In this document: in pieces, positions 9,229-20,560 of the stretch
Position numbering within the stretch: position 1 is the stretch's first letter
Layout: each line of letters opens with the position of its first letter
Source of the DNA: Maniola hyperantus
Taxonomy: Eukaryota; Arthropoda; Insecta; Lepidoptera; Nymphalidae
Direction: 5' to 3'
Assembly: GCF_902806685.2 (NCBI RefSeq)
Contig: NC_048557.2
Location: 558,001-622,000 of the forward strand
DNA length: 64,000 bases
Program-made: the position numbers and the translations under genes
The notes under the pieces: model-generated
The model's input: the letters and a program-made list of their open reading frames with translations, nothing else
The model's database searches: none
What the model was told of the DNA's origin: nothing

Positions 9229-10240
9229 GCAAGGTGACGCAGTACGCTCGACCGAACCTGTTTGCTTTTCACTTGACTTTGTATGAGAAAGGTGAGAGGC
9301 ACGATGTTTTTCACTGAAATCAAGGGTTTAGGAAAAGTATTTTTGAGAAAAAACTACTAAGTTTATGTTTGCAAAGTATAGTTATTTCAACTAATGAATA
9401 AATAAACTGTCTAATGTTAAATTTCTTACCCCTTTCATACCCCTAATCTTATTTATTAACATCCAAAGTTGTCATAAATTTAGTGTTAAAATAGGAATCT
9501 TTTGAGGCTCGTAACTTTAAAATCAATATTTTTTTCAATGTTTCATATACCTATCATTAAACCTAGATAATGACGAGATTAATCGATATATAATACTTAG
9601 TTTTGAGCGTGCAGTATCAAATAATGTAGTAATTACCCTCCTACGTTTGTATGAAGAAAGCACCGTCCTGAGCCCTCTTAAGTTCACAAATTTAAAATTC
9701 ATTTTCCATCCTTTTTCAGCAATATTAAATAGAAAAAGATGCAGATACTCACTCTAAATTTAGTTTGTAGAGAAAAATATCATACATGATGCCAATATTG
9801 GAAAAAAACTCATTTTACAAAGTAATAGCTAATTTTCCAAGGCAACAACCAAATTACATAGGCAGTAGATAAATCGGCCATTATTTTAGTAAATTACACG
9901 CGTGTTACGAACAATACGTGGAATTGAGGGAATTGATTTTTAAATTGCTATTAAAATCACCCCTGTATAGGCACTTTATCAGCGAAGTGAGACTACTAAC
10001 GGGAATTGATCAAGTTATAAGCTTTAAAATATTTACTTAAATAGATAAAATATACTTTTTAGATCGATTTTTCAATCGTTAATTTTTTGACAGTTACCTA
10101 TCTCTAAAGTATGAAAATCTACCTTTATTCCTGACTTAGATTCTTAAAAAAATAATTTATAAAAAGTTTACTGTATATTTTTGAAGTCATTTCTTTGTAA
10201 TCATATTAAATAAAGTAGATGAAGCCTTGGATTGGTTTTT
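9229..10240. other. AT-rich stretch without recognised gene
   Basis: I see no credible open frame. About 9.68-9.79 kb (AGAAAAAGATGCAG and ACTCTAAATTTAG) matches part of the MITE at 18.99 kb. The rest is unassigned. Confidence 0.5.
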
Positions 10241-10249
10241 TTAAAGCCC

Positions 10250-10645
10250 GTGGAAACTCTTTCAATTTTCGGGATAAAAAGTAGCCTCTATCCGTCTCCT
10301 GGATGCCAGCTGTATCTTCTTCAGCGTGGAATTAAGAACTCTTTTGAAGCTCTCGTAGAAACTCTTTGACTTTCCGGGATAAAATTCAAAATTCAAATCA
10401 TATTTTATTCAAAGTAGGTACTCTTTTTGATAGTCGGGTTATAGATATATAATAATGGTGATACTTTAAATTTCGTAAACTTAAAACTAAACCTCCGATA
10501 AAATGTAAGCTAAGTCCTTTCCTGGGATGCAAGCTATCCAAATTGCATGCCGAATTTCATCAAAATCAATTAATCAGATGGATCGAGAAAAGCTAGCAGA
10601 GAGACAGACAGACAGACACTTTCGCAATTATAATATTAAGTGTAA
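10250..10645 (-). mobile_element. Helitron-like type A, decayed, with nested retroposon tail
   Basis: Two blocks of the type A element (TTTCGGGATAAAAAGTAG; GACAGACAGACACTTTCGC) are separated by about 10,384-10,505, where ATTTTATTCAAAGTAGGTAC looks like a reversed retroposon tail. Confidence 0.55.
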
Positions 10646-10654
10646 ATACATATA

Positions 10655-10820
10655 GTATGTGGATATCATAATTTTAATAATTTATAATTTTAACAATTTT
10701 TGTAAGTATGTTTATGTTAGTTTGTACCTACTCGTTTTGTGTCGAGTTTAATTAGTGTAATTGGCTTTATGGCCGTTCTAATTAAATAATAAATAAATAA
10801 TAATAATAAATAATAATCAT
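10655..10820 (+). repeat. LINE 3' tail ending in (AAT)n, second copy
   Basis: It is the same 3' end as 350-519, with GGCTTTATGGCCGTTCTAAT and a TAA-rich tail. No Dong-like element landed here. Confidence 0.65.
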
Positions 10821-11099
10821 GATATATATTATGGTTCAAAAGAATGTTACAAAGCTTTGATAAATACATTTAACGTTAAGCTTACCCTCCGATATCGTCA
10901 ATTTCCCAGCGGGCGAAAACAGTATGACAGTAGGTAAATAACTTCCCAACAATATATTCCGTCATCTTGTAACTTATACCATCCCCTGCGGTTCCCTGAT
11001 ACAACGTTCAGCCACGTTTCACTCAATTAGGGTGGCGACTGATATCTGAAGTTGGGTGGATATCATCATCAATAACCGATAGACGTCCACTGCTACACA

Positions 11100-11340
11100 T
11101 AAAATAAAATAAATAAAATAAAAATATTTTTTATTTTTTACAAGTATTTTTGAATCATCAGAGGCTACTACTACTGGTTCGGAATACCTTTTCTACCGAG
11201 AAGATCCAGCAAGAAACTCGGCGGTTGCTCTTTTCAAAGATTTGATATACAATATTATGCCATTTATTAGAAAAGTATTTGGAGTCCTGCGCCTTGCTGG
11301 AACGAGCTGCAGGTCAAATCTACGCTCTTTTATCATTTAG
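11100..11340 (-). repeat. Retroposon 3' end, reverse orientation
   Basis: An AATAAAATAAATAAAA tail is followed by CTACCGAGAAGATCCAGCAA, a block that recurs in altered form in the 852 bp terminal repeats. Confidence 0.5.
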
Positions 11341-11409
11341 ATAATCTTCAAATTGTGTAATAATATGCTTTTTTCAGAAGCATACTTTTAATATGTATTA
11401 TCTATGTAG

Positions 11410-11695
11410 GTCATACATAGGTCTCTTGTAGGGACTTCCACACGCCACGATCTTGCGCCGCCTGAATCCAGCAGCTCCCAGCTACTCGCTGATGTCGTCC
11501 GTCCACCTCCTTGGGACCTGCGCTATCCGGTACGAGGTCGCTACTCCTAGCACCTTGGGACCTCAACATCTATCGTTTTTTCAAGCTATATATCCTGCCC
11601 ATTGCCACTTCAGCTTCGCAACCCGTTGAGCTATGTCGGTTACTCTAGTTCTCCTACGGATCTCCTCATTTCTGATTTTCTCATTTCTCATTTTT
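11410..11695 (-). pseudogene. RTE-type LINE, reverse transcriptase C-terminus
   Basis: The minus strand encodes broken pieces of the conserved tail of RTE-clade proteins ('VTDIAQRVAKLKWQWAGH' type, 'DRGVWKSLQETYVQ' type). It is the same unit as at 22.2, 27.4, 34.1 and 58.3 kb, 5'-truncated and frameshifted. Confidence 0.75.
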
Positions 11696-11698
11696 GAT

Positions 11699-11701
11699 TT
11701 C

Positions 11702-11756
<55 letters not shown>

Positions 11757-11757
11757 C

Positions 11758-11851
<94 letters not shown>

Positions 11852-11855
11852 CATT

Positions 11856-11909
<54 letters not shown>

Positions 11910-11928
11910 ATCAATCAATCAATCAGCC
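11699..11928. repeat. (ATCA)n microsatellite, about 57 units
   Basis: It is an almost pure tetranucleotide tract with a few point variants. It sits exactly at the 3' end of the RTE fragment that follows, so it is probably an expanded LINE tail. The long Ser/Ile/Asn/Gln frames here are repeat artefacts. Confidence 0.95.
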
Positions 11929-12390
11929 TGTTTGCATTCACTGCTGGACATAGGCCTTCCCAGGAGCGCGCACGATCCTCCGCCTTCCTCATCCACCCAC
12001 TTCCCGCTACCTTCTTAAGGTCGCCTGTCCAGCGACCTCCAGGTCGTCCCATGCTGCGCTTGCTGATATGTGGTCTCCACTCCAGAACAATTTGCCCCAG
12101 CGGCCATCGGTTCTGCGGCAGACGTGGCCTGCCCACTGCCACTTCAGCTGGCTAATTCGTTGAGCTATGTCGGTCACTACGGATTTCCTCATTTCGGATT
12201 TTATCCCTCAGAGACACCCAACATAGCCCGCTCCATACCAAGCTAAGCGACTTTGAACTTGTGGACAAGGCCAACTGTCAGTGTCCATGTTTCAGCGCCA
12301 TACGTCATCACAGGTAGGACACACTCATAATATTTACAAGAAATTGTAAGGAAGAAGCGCGGACATATTGTCCTAATAAAGAGCGAGAGA
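11929..12390 (-). pseudogene. RTE-type LINE, reverse transcriptase thumb and C-terminus
   Basis: The minus strand encodes 'CVLPVMTYGAETWTLT' (12.3 kb), then after a frame change the TDIAQRISQLKWQWAGH block and a C-terminal tail. These are hallmarks of RTE-clade reverse transcriptases of Lepidoptera. Frameshifts show that it is dead. It lies in the same orientation as the fragment at 11.4 kb. Confidence 0.8.
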
Positions 12391-12840
12391 TTGGCTCCAC
12401 TCAGCTCGTGTGCGATGAGCCTAAGACCTAAGTACATAGTTTTAATTAGCTGTATTTGAGTACAAAGCACCTGTCTGGAGCGACTCTCGGAAACGGTTCC
12501 GTACGTCATCACCAGCCGTGACCCATATCGTGAGGTTATTTTAGACGCATTATTGTTGGGATTAAATCGGTCGGATCCGATTCCCTTGCGGCGAATGAGG
12601 TTACTCAAGGTTTTTAGTGCATGCGGGATTGGGTAAGTGTTTTTAAACGTTTTGTTTGGTGTTTTTACAACCGTTTTATTATTGTTTTTACTGAATCGTG
12701 TCAAGGGTTAAAATGTTTGTTTAAAAACTGACTTTATTTTTGTGTTTAAAATTTTCAGCCAGTGTAACTTTGAAACTGCATATTTTTACGAAAATCTGAC
12801 ATACCACAGACACAAAATAAAATAATGATTTTAAGCTTAT
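12391..12840. other. No recognised feature
   Basis: A weak minus-strand frame runs through here, but it has no motif beyond the RTE part at its end. Confidence 0.4.
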
Positions 12841-12842
12841 TT

Positions 12843-12880
12843 CGTGGTTTGGTGACATTAAAATATGTCACTAAACCACG
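12843..12880. other. Short hairpin, 16 bp stem
   Basis: Arms CGTGGTTTGGTGACAT and ATGTCACTAAACCACG have one mismatch and a 6-base loop. Function unknown. Confidence 0.6.
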
Positions 12881-12918
12881 ATACCTAACGCACTTGTCGA
12901 GTTTTTTATTACAATCCA

Positions 12919-13087
12919 TACTTCCATATTATAAATACGAAAGTGTGTCTGTCTGTCTGTCTGCCAGCTTTTCACGGCCCCACAGTTCAACCGATTTTGA
13001 TGAAATTTTGTACAGAGTTGGCTTACGTCCCGGGGAAAGACATAGGGTAAACCTAAATCCACGCGGACAAAGTCGCGGGTATCATGT
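12919..13087 (+). mobile_element. Helitron-like type A, internally deleted
   Basis: It begins near ATTATAAATACGAAAGTG with (GTCT)n, and ends with the CACGCGGACAAAGTCGCGGG hairpin region. The final CTAG has decayed. Confidence 0.6.
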
Positions 13088-13089
13088 AA

Positions 13090-13720
13090 TAATTAAACTA
13101 CGTTGGTATGGAGCGCGCTCTGAATAAGCTCCTCTTAATGATTACAGCACAGACTTTGAGCACTGATTCCTGTGCTGTAGTCATTAACCCATTTCCACAA
13201 ATACCGACCGCAATCAACATACGTGCATGTTGTATGTGTGTTTGTGTGCGCGCTCATACCTCGGCAACAGCGCACAATAAATCTCTCTTTATAGTGCAAA
13301 TAAATCATATCGCGGAGCCGAATGTATTGCTTTTGCTTATAACTTTATTACCGCCATATTTCTTGTGCCATAAACGATAATATTGTAAAGCCGATTCGGC
13401 ATTGTTTTTTAGGGATCCGTTGTTAAATCTCTATAAAATATAAAACACAAAAAAAAGGTTTCTTCCTATGTCCGTTATAGACTTTGAAACCATCCAACCG
13501 ACGTGCCCCAAACCAGTTTCATTAGAAAGGCAATAAGGCGAAGATGGTTTTAGATTTCTAAAAGTTGCATTTGGCACATTATTTAGGTAATCCCCCGTTA
13601 TTTAAAACCCCTCCCGAAATTAATTCCTGGCTACGACCATGCATTTTGATAATATACACTGCAACTCTAGTAAAATAACAACTCAATGGTTTAAAAGTAC
13701 GACAAATATTAGTAAACCTA
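13090..13720. other. Unassigned DNA
   Basis: Only short random frames are visible, with no recognised repeat unit. Confidence 0.4.
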
Positions 13721-13722
13721 AA

Positions 13723-13942
13723 TCTATATATATAAAAGGAAAAGGTGACTGACTGACTGACTGATCTATCAACGCACAGCTCAAACTACTGGATGGATCG
13801 GGCTGAAATTTGGCATGCTGATAGCTATTATGGCGTAGGCATCCGCTAAGAAAGGATTTTGGAAAATTCAACCCCTAAGGGGGTGAAATAAGGGTTTGAA
13901 ATTTATGTAGTCCACGCGGACGAAGTCGCGAGCATAAGCTAG
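13723..13942 (+). mobile_element. Helitron-like type B, complete
   Basis: It has a TC start, (GACT)n, and a conserved body with GATCTATCAACGCACAGCTC and CAACCCCTAAGGGGGTGAAA. The 3' terminal hairpin CGCGGACGAAGTCGCG lies close to a final CTAG. TC start, hairpin and CTAG end are Helitron hallmarks. About 220 bp, non-coding. Confidence 0.65.
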
Positions 13943-14297
13943 TGATAAATATTTGTGTACGTAGTTTAAAAAATAAAACATGAGAGTGAAAATTATTTAT
14001 TTCGTTCACAACCAACGGTTCGTTATATATGCCGCGTTTTTGCATTAAATGAAAATTAAGCTGTAACCTTAATGTGTGCTTCTGAAATATAGTCTTTTAT
14101 TCTCCGAGTTACATTTACTTTGAAATTTTGAAACTGAAATTTTCACGCTAGCGAGATGGGATCTCTGGAAAGGGTGGTTAATTTTTGGATTATGAGTTTG
14201 AATGTCGAATACCTGCATTTTTCCACGACTGATTATAAGGAGTGTAAGGTTTTCAGGGTTGTATAATGTAGGTTGTATAATGTATGTTTATGGTCAT

Positions 14298-14386
14298 GAT
14301 AGCTATCTGCAAGCCTTTTACCCCGATCCGTCGAGTAGGTTGAGCTGTGCGGTGATATATCAGTCAGTCAGCTTATCCTTATCAGT
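14298..14386 (-). mobile_element. Helitron-like type B, 5' part
   Basis: It is a reversed fragment with GATAGCTATCTGCA and the CAGTCAGTCAG tract, lying directly before the type A element. Confidence 0.5.
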
Positions 14387-14387
14387 A

Positions 14388-15016
14388 CCCCTATCATAAA
14401 ATGTGAAAATGTGTTTGTTTGTCCTTCAATCACGTCGCAACGGTGCAACGGATTGGCGTGATTTTTAGGGTTCCGTACCTCAAAAGGAAAAACGGAACCC
14501 TTATAGGAACACTTTGTTGTCTGTCTGTCTGTCTGTCTGTCAAGAAACCTACAGGGTACTTCCCGTTGACCTAGAATCATGAAATTTGGCAGGTAGGTAG
14601 ATCTTATAGCTGACATTTGGGGAAAAATCTGAAAACTGTGAATTTAGGGATCACACAAAAAAAATTAAATTGTGGTCATGAACTAATAATTAGTATTTTC
14701 AACTTTCGAAGTGAGTGACTATATCAAGTGGGGTATCATATGAAAGGTCTTCACCTGTGCATTCTAAAACAGAATTTTATTTATTTTTATGCATCATAGT
14801 TTTTGAATTATCGTGCAAAATGTCGAAAAAATACGACTGTAGTACGGAACCCTCATTGCGCGAGCCTGACTCGCACTTGGCCGGTTTTTTGCATGGGTAT
14901 AGATAAAGACGTGGAGAGTGCCATAGGCTACTTTTTATACCAGAAGTTTAACGAGTTCCTACGGAATTTTTAAAAACATAATTCCACGTGGTTGAAGTCG
15001 CTGGCATCAGCTAGTA
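14388..15016 (+). mobile_element. Helitron-like type A split by a (GTCY)n element
   Basis: The type A halves are 14,388-14,465 (CCTTCAATCACGTCGCAACG) and 14,893-15,016 (ending CATCAGCTAG). Joining them gives the usual type A body, so the element between is a clean insertion. Confidence 0.65.
14466..14892. mobile_element. (GTCY)n-type non-autonomous element, full length
   Basis: It runs from AGGGTTCCGTACCTC to CGCACTTGGCCGGTTTTTT, with (GTCT)n at about 14,518-14,540. Lepidopteran elements carrying (GTCY)n microsatellites are known. It lies in a T-run of the host Helitron, so the target duplication is ambiguous. Another long copy is at 19.68 kb. Confidence 0.65.
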
Positions 15017-15057
15017 GATAACAAATTACACTTTTTGATTGTCAGTTGTTGGATTTG

Positions 15058-15171
15058 TAAGATTCACTCGTTACTTAAGTTTAGTTAAACGAGACAGAGC
15101 TATATCTCTCACATAAATATGTCTCGTTTTAACTCAATCTTAAGTAACTATAAGCTACTCTGAGTGCGGCT
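15058..15171. repeat. Fold-back hairpin family, copy 1
   Basis: A self-complementary core around ACGAGACAG...CTGTCTCGT-type arms. The right outer arm ends CTCTGAGTGCGGCT; the left outer arm is truncated. Related copies are at 28.6, 41.3, 43.7 and 59.2 kb. Confidence 0.65.
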
Positions 15172-15529
15172 GATATTGGTGATAATTTTTACGCGAACTT
15201 AAAACTAAAGCTACAAGTTTCCATTAACGATTCACATGCATTCACAAATCTGATACCTACAGGCAACATTAAAAATTCCTTCAATATTTAAAATAAAATT
15301 ATTCGTATCCTCCGTATCGTCATGTAGGAATTTAATAATGCCTTCGGGGAAAAGAAAAAAGTATCCGTGGAATTTTCTTTATGTATGAAAAAAGTTTACT
15401 GGCCTTTTTAACGTGTAAAAATACTTTTCATACTTTTTATGGTTTCGTATTTAAACAAGAAACCCTTATAGATTTATCCAGTCCGTCCATCCGTCTGTCA
15501 TAGCTATTTTAAAAATAAAGTAAATAAAA

Positions 15530-15785
15530 ATCTGTCTCGCACACGAAGCGCTCCGCACCATCGCACAACAAATAACACTTTTTAATTTTCAGGGCGGTCC
15601 CTTTTTTTTTAAATTGTGTTATAGCGGCAATAGAAATACACTTTCTGAAAATTTTAACTATCCGGGCTATATCACATTAACCGTAATATAGCCCGGTGAT
15701 AGACAGACAGAAGGACGGACGGACGGACAGCGGAATCGTAATAAGGTTCCGTTGGGACCCTTTAGGTATGGAATTTTTAAAACGA
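15530..15785. mobile_element. (GTCY)n-type element
   Basis: It carries the TGTTATAGCGGCAATAGAAA subtype, GACGGACGGACGGACAGCGG and AAGGTTCCGTTGGGACCC. It is the same subtype as 32.9-33.2 kb. Confidence 0.6.
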
Positions 15786-15879
15786 GCAAAATTATGGATT
15801 GACATTGTTTAATAATATTCGATATGTACATAATAGCGTTACATACAGACAAAATGATCAATAATACGTCAGATTTGGT

Positions 15880-16915
15880 GAAGCCTGATTTCCCCGGGGC
15901 CATGTGAGCTATCGCTTGTGATAAATTATATGTCGGCGTCGTATTATGTGGGTCCAATCGAATCAGCGCGCGCTCTCCTTTGATAAGCTCTGATTGGGCC
16001 TGAAATGGCTTCGACTGTATATATTTTCTACGTGATATGACACTATTCATGAGATTGTGAGTGTGACCACTATAAAATACACTACATAATATATACTGGT
16101 ACCCGCGTCTAAATCTGCGTGGATTTAGCGTATTTTAAAAATCCCGCAAGAACTCTTCGATTTTCCAGGACAAAAAGTAGTGAACAAAAAATGAGCCAGA
16201 TGGGGCATAAGCCAAATAGTATCATTGACATCGTACGGACATAAAAATGACAAAACAGATGGACATCCGACTTCTATATAATATTTACTAATGAAAATTT
16301 GGTGGCATTTGAAGTTAATATTATCTGATTCGTTTACGCCTGATTTCCCCGGGGCCATGTGAGCCATCGCTTCACGCTTGTGATACATTATAATTATGTC
16401 GGCGTCTTATTATGTGGGCCCAATCGAATCAGCGCCCGCTATCCTATGATAAGCTCTGATTGGGCCTGAAATGGTTCCTGACTGTATATATTTTCTACGT
16501 GATATGACATGAGATGGTGAGTGTGATCACTATAAAATACACTACATACTGGCTGATACCCGTGTATTTATCTGCGTTGATTTAGGATGTAAGTATTTTA
16601 AATATCCCGTGGAAACACTTTGATATTTCACGGCAGAAAGTAGTGAGCAAAGAATGAGCTAGCCTTGCTATTACCAGATGAGGCAATCTTAAAAGTCTGA
16701 CTTCAAAATACAAATGAAAATTTTGATTCATTGATGTGGCATTTGAAGTTGATATTTTCATTAGTACGTCTGATTCGTTTACGCCTGATTTCCCCGGGGC
16801 CATGTGAGCTATGGCTTGAGATGAATTATTTTGTCAGCGTCTTATTATGTGAGCCCAATCGAATCGGCGCCCGCTCTACTTTGCTAAGCTCTAATTGGGC
16901 CTGATTTTTTTGTTT
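15880..16915. repeat. Tandem array, period about 450 bp, about 2.3 units
   Basis: The anchor TCCCCGGGGC recurs at 15,891, 16,346 and 16,791, each followed by similar sequence (CCAATCGAATC, GATTGGGCCTGA). Each complete unit includes a fragment of the type A Helitron-like element. Units differ by substitutions and small indels. Confidence 0.75.
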
Positions 16916-17032
16916 ATGCCTAAGTTATAAAAGAACCTACTGTCAAAATTTCTAGTTTCTAACCCCTGCGGTTTAGGATGTGTGTTAATAGAATAGGTAA
17001 CGACAAGTTGTTTTATATTATATAGATTACAA

Positions 17033-17231
17033 ACTTATATCCACGACTTCGACCACGTGGACTACACAAATTTCAAACCCCTATTTTACCCCCTTAGGGG
17101 ATGAATTATCAAAAATCCTTTCTTAGCGGATGTCTACGTCATAATAGCTATCTGCATGACAAACAGCCCGAATCGTGCGTTGATAGATCAGTGAGTCAGT
17201 CAGTCAGCTTTTCCTTTTCTATATTTAGATT
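17033..17231 (-). mobile_element. Helitron-like type B
   Basis: Reverse orientation: ACTTCGACCACGTGGACTAC, ACCCCCTTAGGGGATGAATT, then CAGTCAGTCAGCTTTTCC. The ends are decayed. Confidence 0.6.
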
Positions 17232-17460
17232 CTGCCATGTAATTAATAAGAAGATAATATAAAATTGTGTGTGTAGGTAAGGAGGTACATTGTTATTGGG
17301 ATGTTTACGCGAGGGAAGACAATAGCGTCAGCTACTCTTAACTTTCACGATAATTAATCATGACACCCCAGAACACATGTTTTATTGCGAGGCGTTCATT
17401 TATTATTGTAGACTTTATTTTATTAATTATATCTAAGAAAAGTTTTTTACTTGTTTCAAA

Positions 17461-17570
17461 GCAGACGTTATTTTTCGGAAATCCATGATATACAATGAAC
17501 CAAAAGCTTAATTTGCTATAATCGACTGAAACAGATCAAATATGTATGGTGCAACATGCAGTCTAGTGAC
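17461..17570. repeat. One end of an inverted-repeat element
   Basis: AAGCAGACGTTA and CAATGAACCAAAAGCTTAAT match the left arm of the element at 40.96-41.29 kb. Its partner arm is absent. Confidence 0.5.
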
Positions 17571-17689
17571 ATCGAAGCCTCGACGTTTTGTTGTGGTTTT
17601 GTTAGAAGTGCCCTAACTGTCGTGAACTGTGGCTCTAAACAAAGGCAATAAGCAAGAACTGGACAAGTGTGAGGCGGACAGGCGCACCG

Positions 17690-18420
17690 AGGGTTCCGCA
17701 CTACAGTCGTATATTTTCAACATTTTGCACGATAAATCAAAAAATATTAAGCATAATATAAAATAAATAAAAATCTTTTTTAGAATGTAAAGGTAGGTAA
17801 TTCCTTTCATATGTTACCCCACTTTGTATATTTAAAATATTAAGTTGAAAATACTATGTACTTAATTAATTGCAATATTATAATTTTATTTACTATCAAT
17901 GGTTAACAAATAAACTATTAATAAACTTAAATCTAAAAAAAAAACAACATTAAATTAAAAATAAAATAAATTAAATTAAATCTAAAACCTCGTCGATACC
18001 ACCGCAGCGAGGCATTGTACCCAAGATGCTGGCAGCATTACCCCTTTGGATGGCCAAACTAATTCTTTGACCAAGGTAGCTGCCAGCTCTCGGGTCCCCG
18101 GTTGACTCGATACGATAACTCTTTTCGCAATTTCTTCAAAAAGAGCTCGAGCCCCCGGGCCCCACGGCCCCAAGGTCATTAATTAATTACATTACTTTAA
18201 AAGTTGAATATACTAATTAATTATTTGTTCACATTTGAACTCATTTTCACGGTTTTCGGATTTTTCCGCTTACGTGTCCTATAAGACATACCCACCTGCC
18301 AAACATAATTCTAGGTCAACGGGAAGTACTCTAAGGTTTTCTTGACAGACAAGACAGACAACACAGTGATCCTATAATGGTTCCTTTTTTCCTTTTTACA
18401 TACGGAACCCTAAAAATCGT
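17690..18420. mobile_element. (GTCY)n-type element split by a LINE fragment
   Basis: The head at 17,690-17,885 (CACCGAGGGTTCCGCACTAC) and the tail at 18,183-18,420 (TTCTAGGTCAACGGGAAGTA, ending CGGAACCCTAAAAA) belong to one element. The segment between is the RLE-type LINE end. Confidence 0.55.
17886..18182 (-). pseudogene. Non-LTR retrotransposon protein, extreme C-terminus
   Basis: The minus frame encodes a peptide starting 'TLGPWGPGARALFEEIAKRV', which resembles the end of a widespread arthropod non-LTR protein. The same family appears at 40.8 kb. A polyA-like tail lies at 17.9 kb. It is 5'-truncated and sits inside a (GTCY)n element. Confidence 0.5.
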
Positions 18421-18839
18421 GCTGAAAATAAAACTTGGCATCCCAAGTAAAGGTTATTGATAAACGCTTAAGCCTGAATGCAGGTTATATCCCGTAAAAT
18501 CGGAGCACCGCCTTTTTGCTTAGGTACCTTGCTCCATTAGCGAGTTTCAACCTAACGTCACATCCACACTAATGGCTTTAACATATTGCGGGTAGTTTCA
18601 TATCGATTTAAATAGTGCCAGTTATGGCTGACATCGCGGCTCGCAATAGTAGGAATCGATTTTTAATAAAATCGATTTTTTATTCTGATGACTTCCCTAT
18701 GGAAAACTAGCTGACCGGCCTGTTTTTGTTCGGGACGTTATAAAGTAAAGCTTCATGTAAAAGTCCAAGTTTCTAAAGCCAGTCCAAGCTGTTTAAGTCG
18801 ATAATAATAATTACATCAGTCAGTCACATTATAATAAAT

Positions 18840-18970
18840 CTAAATAATAATAATAATAATAATAAAATCATTTATTTCACCAGATACAAAATCATATTTT
18901 TGTTAGTATTGACACGTAGGTACTTTAAAACTAATTATTATAAAATTCTTACTAAAACAATACTGTGCAC
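18840..18970 (-). repeat. Retroposon 3' end with (ATT)n tail
   Basis: (AAT)n at 18,844-18,870 is followed by ATCATTTATTTCACCAG. On the minus strand this reads as a 3' UTR with AATAAA and a TTA-repeat tail. Confidence 0.45.
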
Positions 18971-18991
18971 CTGTTTTCCGAACTAGTAGAA

Positions 18992-19283
18992 ACTGGCCCC
19001 GATTCTCTAGTCTCTCTCTAAACTAAATTTAGAGTATCTGCATCCTTTTCTTTTTACTAATGCTAAAAAAGGAACGGAACATGACTTTCACATTTAAAGA
19101 CTCTAAATTTTAGTGCACAATACAATTTTAAACAGTAGGTTCGCGAGTGCGTGCTAAAATCACGGGGTTTACCATCTAAAAATTAAATTTAGAAATATCA
19201 AACTGTTTCTGTCCTTTTCATATTACAATAGTAAGAAGTGCGAATACTCTAAATTTAGGTTGTGCTTAGAATCGGTGCCAATG
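18992..19283. mobile_element. MITE with GGCNCCGATTCT inverted ends
   Basis: The left end TGGCCCCGATTCTCTAG and right end AGAATCGGTGCCA are inverted repeats. The interior has mirrored CTCTAAATTTAG motifs. The same family hosts the nested MITE at 35.05-35.53 kb. Confidence 0.6.
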
Positions 19284-19309
19284 TGTCTCTAAAAAAAATC
19301 TAATCTAAA

Positions 19310-19425
19310 TCTAAATCAGCCTGTGCTGTCCCACGTCTGGGCAAAGGCCTCCCTCCGATCCTTCCACAATTTTCTATTTCGTGCCTCTTCAGGCCACTTC
19401 AGGCCACGTAACGAGATTGTCAATA
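19310..19425 (-). repeat. LINE 3' fragment
   Basis: CTGTGCTGTCCCACGTCTGG and AAAGGCCTCCCTCCGATCC are typical of reversed lepidopteran LINE C-terminal ends. It is too short for a frame. Confidence 0.4.
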
Positions 19426-19675
19426 TTCTCACATTATAATAACAATCGCAATTTCACTTGTGGTATGTATGGAGGCGTTATTTGATTAGCAGCTGCTGGC
19501 AGCACTCGGTTGGTTCGACGGCTTCGGAATCCTTACATCGCAATGATTTACAGTGTAAGCAACGACGTTGATTACGGTTTTATTGACCGACTTCACACAG
19601 AATAAAGATTCTCGATTTTCTTTTTTATGTCAATTCATCAGGCTAAATCAATCCGCACAAACGGTTTTGGTTTAA

Positions 19676-20099
19676 TTAGGGTTCCGTACCTCAAAAGGAA
19701 AAACGGAACCCTTATAGGATCACTTTGTTGTCTGTCTGTCTGTCAAGAAACCTACAGGGTACTTCCCGTTGACCTAGAGTCATGAAATTTGGCAGGTAGG
19801 TAGATCTTATAGCTGACATTTGGGAAAAAATCTGAAAAACGTGAATTTAGGGTTGGATCACACAAAAAAAAAAAAAAATTGTGGTCGTGAACTAATAATT
19901 AGTATTTTCAACTTTCGAAGTGAGTGACTATATCAAGTGGGGTATCATATGAAAGGTCTTTACGTGTACATTCTAAAACAGATTTTTATTTATTTTTATG
20001 CATCATAGTTTTTGAATTATCGTGCAAAATGTCGAAAAAATACGACTGTAGTACGGAACCCTCATTGCGCGAGCCTGACTCGCACTTGGCCGGTTTTTT
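19676..20099. mobile_element. (GTCY)n-type element, full length
   Basis: It is almost identical in layout to 14,466-14,892, with the same GGTTCCGTACCTCAAAAGG start, CACTTGGCCGGTTTTTTT end and a short (GTCT)n. Confidence 0.65.
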
Positions 20100-20128
20100 T
20101 CTAATGCAAAGGATTATCCTTATCTAAA

Positions 20129-20327
20129 TCTAAATATATAAAAGGAAACGGTGACTGACTGATCTATCAACGCACAGCTCAAACTACTGGACGGATCGGG
20201 CTGAAATAGCTATTATTACGTAGACATCCGCTAAGAAATGATTATTGAAAATTCAACCCCTAAGGGGGTGAAATAGGGGTTTGAAATTTGGGTAGTCCAC
20301 GCGGACGAAGTCGCGGGCATCAGCTAG
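20129..20327 (+). mobile_element. Helitron-like type B
   Basis: It has a TC start, GACTGACTGATCTATCAACG, CGCGGACGAAGTCGCGGG and the end CATCAGCTAG. The body is slightly shortened. Confidence 0.65.
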
Positions 20328-20344
20328 TCAAGATCAATGAAATC

Positions 20345-20560
20345 AAAATTCGCCGGCTCACTAATGAGCATAGGTGTCCCCTCAGATAGAGAGGGTTTGC
20401 TGGCAGACTTTACAGCTCACACTCCCTTGAGGACATTACGGAGAACTCTCCAGCATGCAGGTTTCCTTGCGATGTTTTTCTTCACCGTTAAAGCAAGTGA
20501 TATTTAATTGCTTAAAACGCACGTAACTCCGAAGAGTTAGAGGTGCGATGGTCTGTAATT
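20345..20560 (-). repeat. tRNA-derived SINE, body and tail
   Basis: It is the reverse of the SINE at 33.56 kb: GCCGGCTCACTAATGAGCA, ACTCTCCAGCATGCAGG and CTTCACCGTTAAAGCAAG. Confidence 0.6.

Noticed and set aside
11633..12155. Overlapping long frames rich in Ser/Ile/Asn/Gln
   Set aside because: They are translations of the (ATCA)n microsatellite, open in several frames because the repeat has no stop; not genes.
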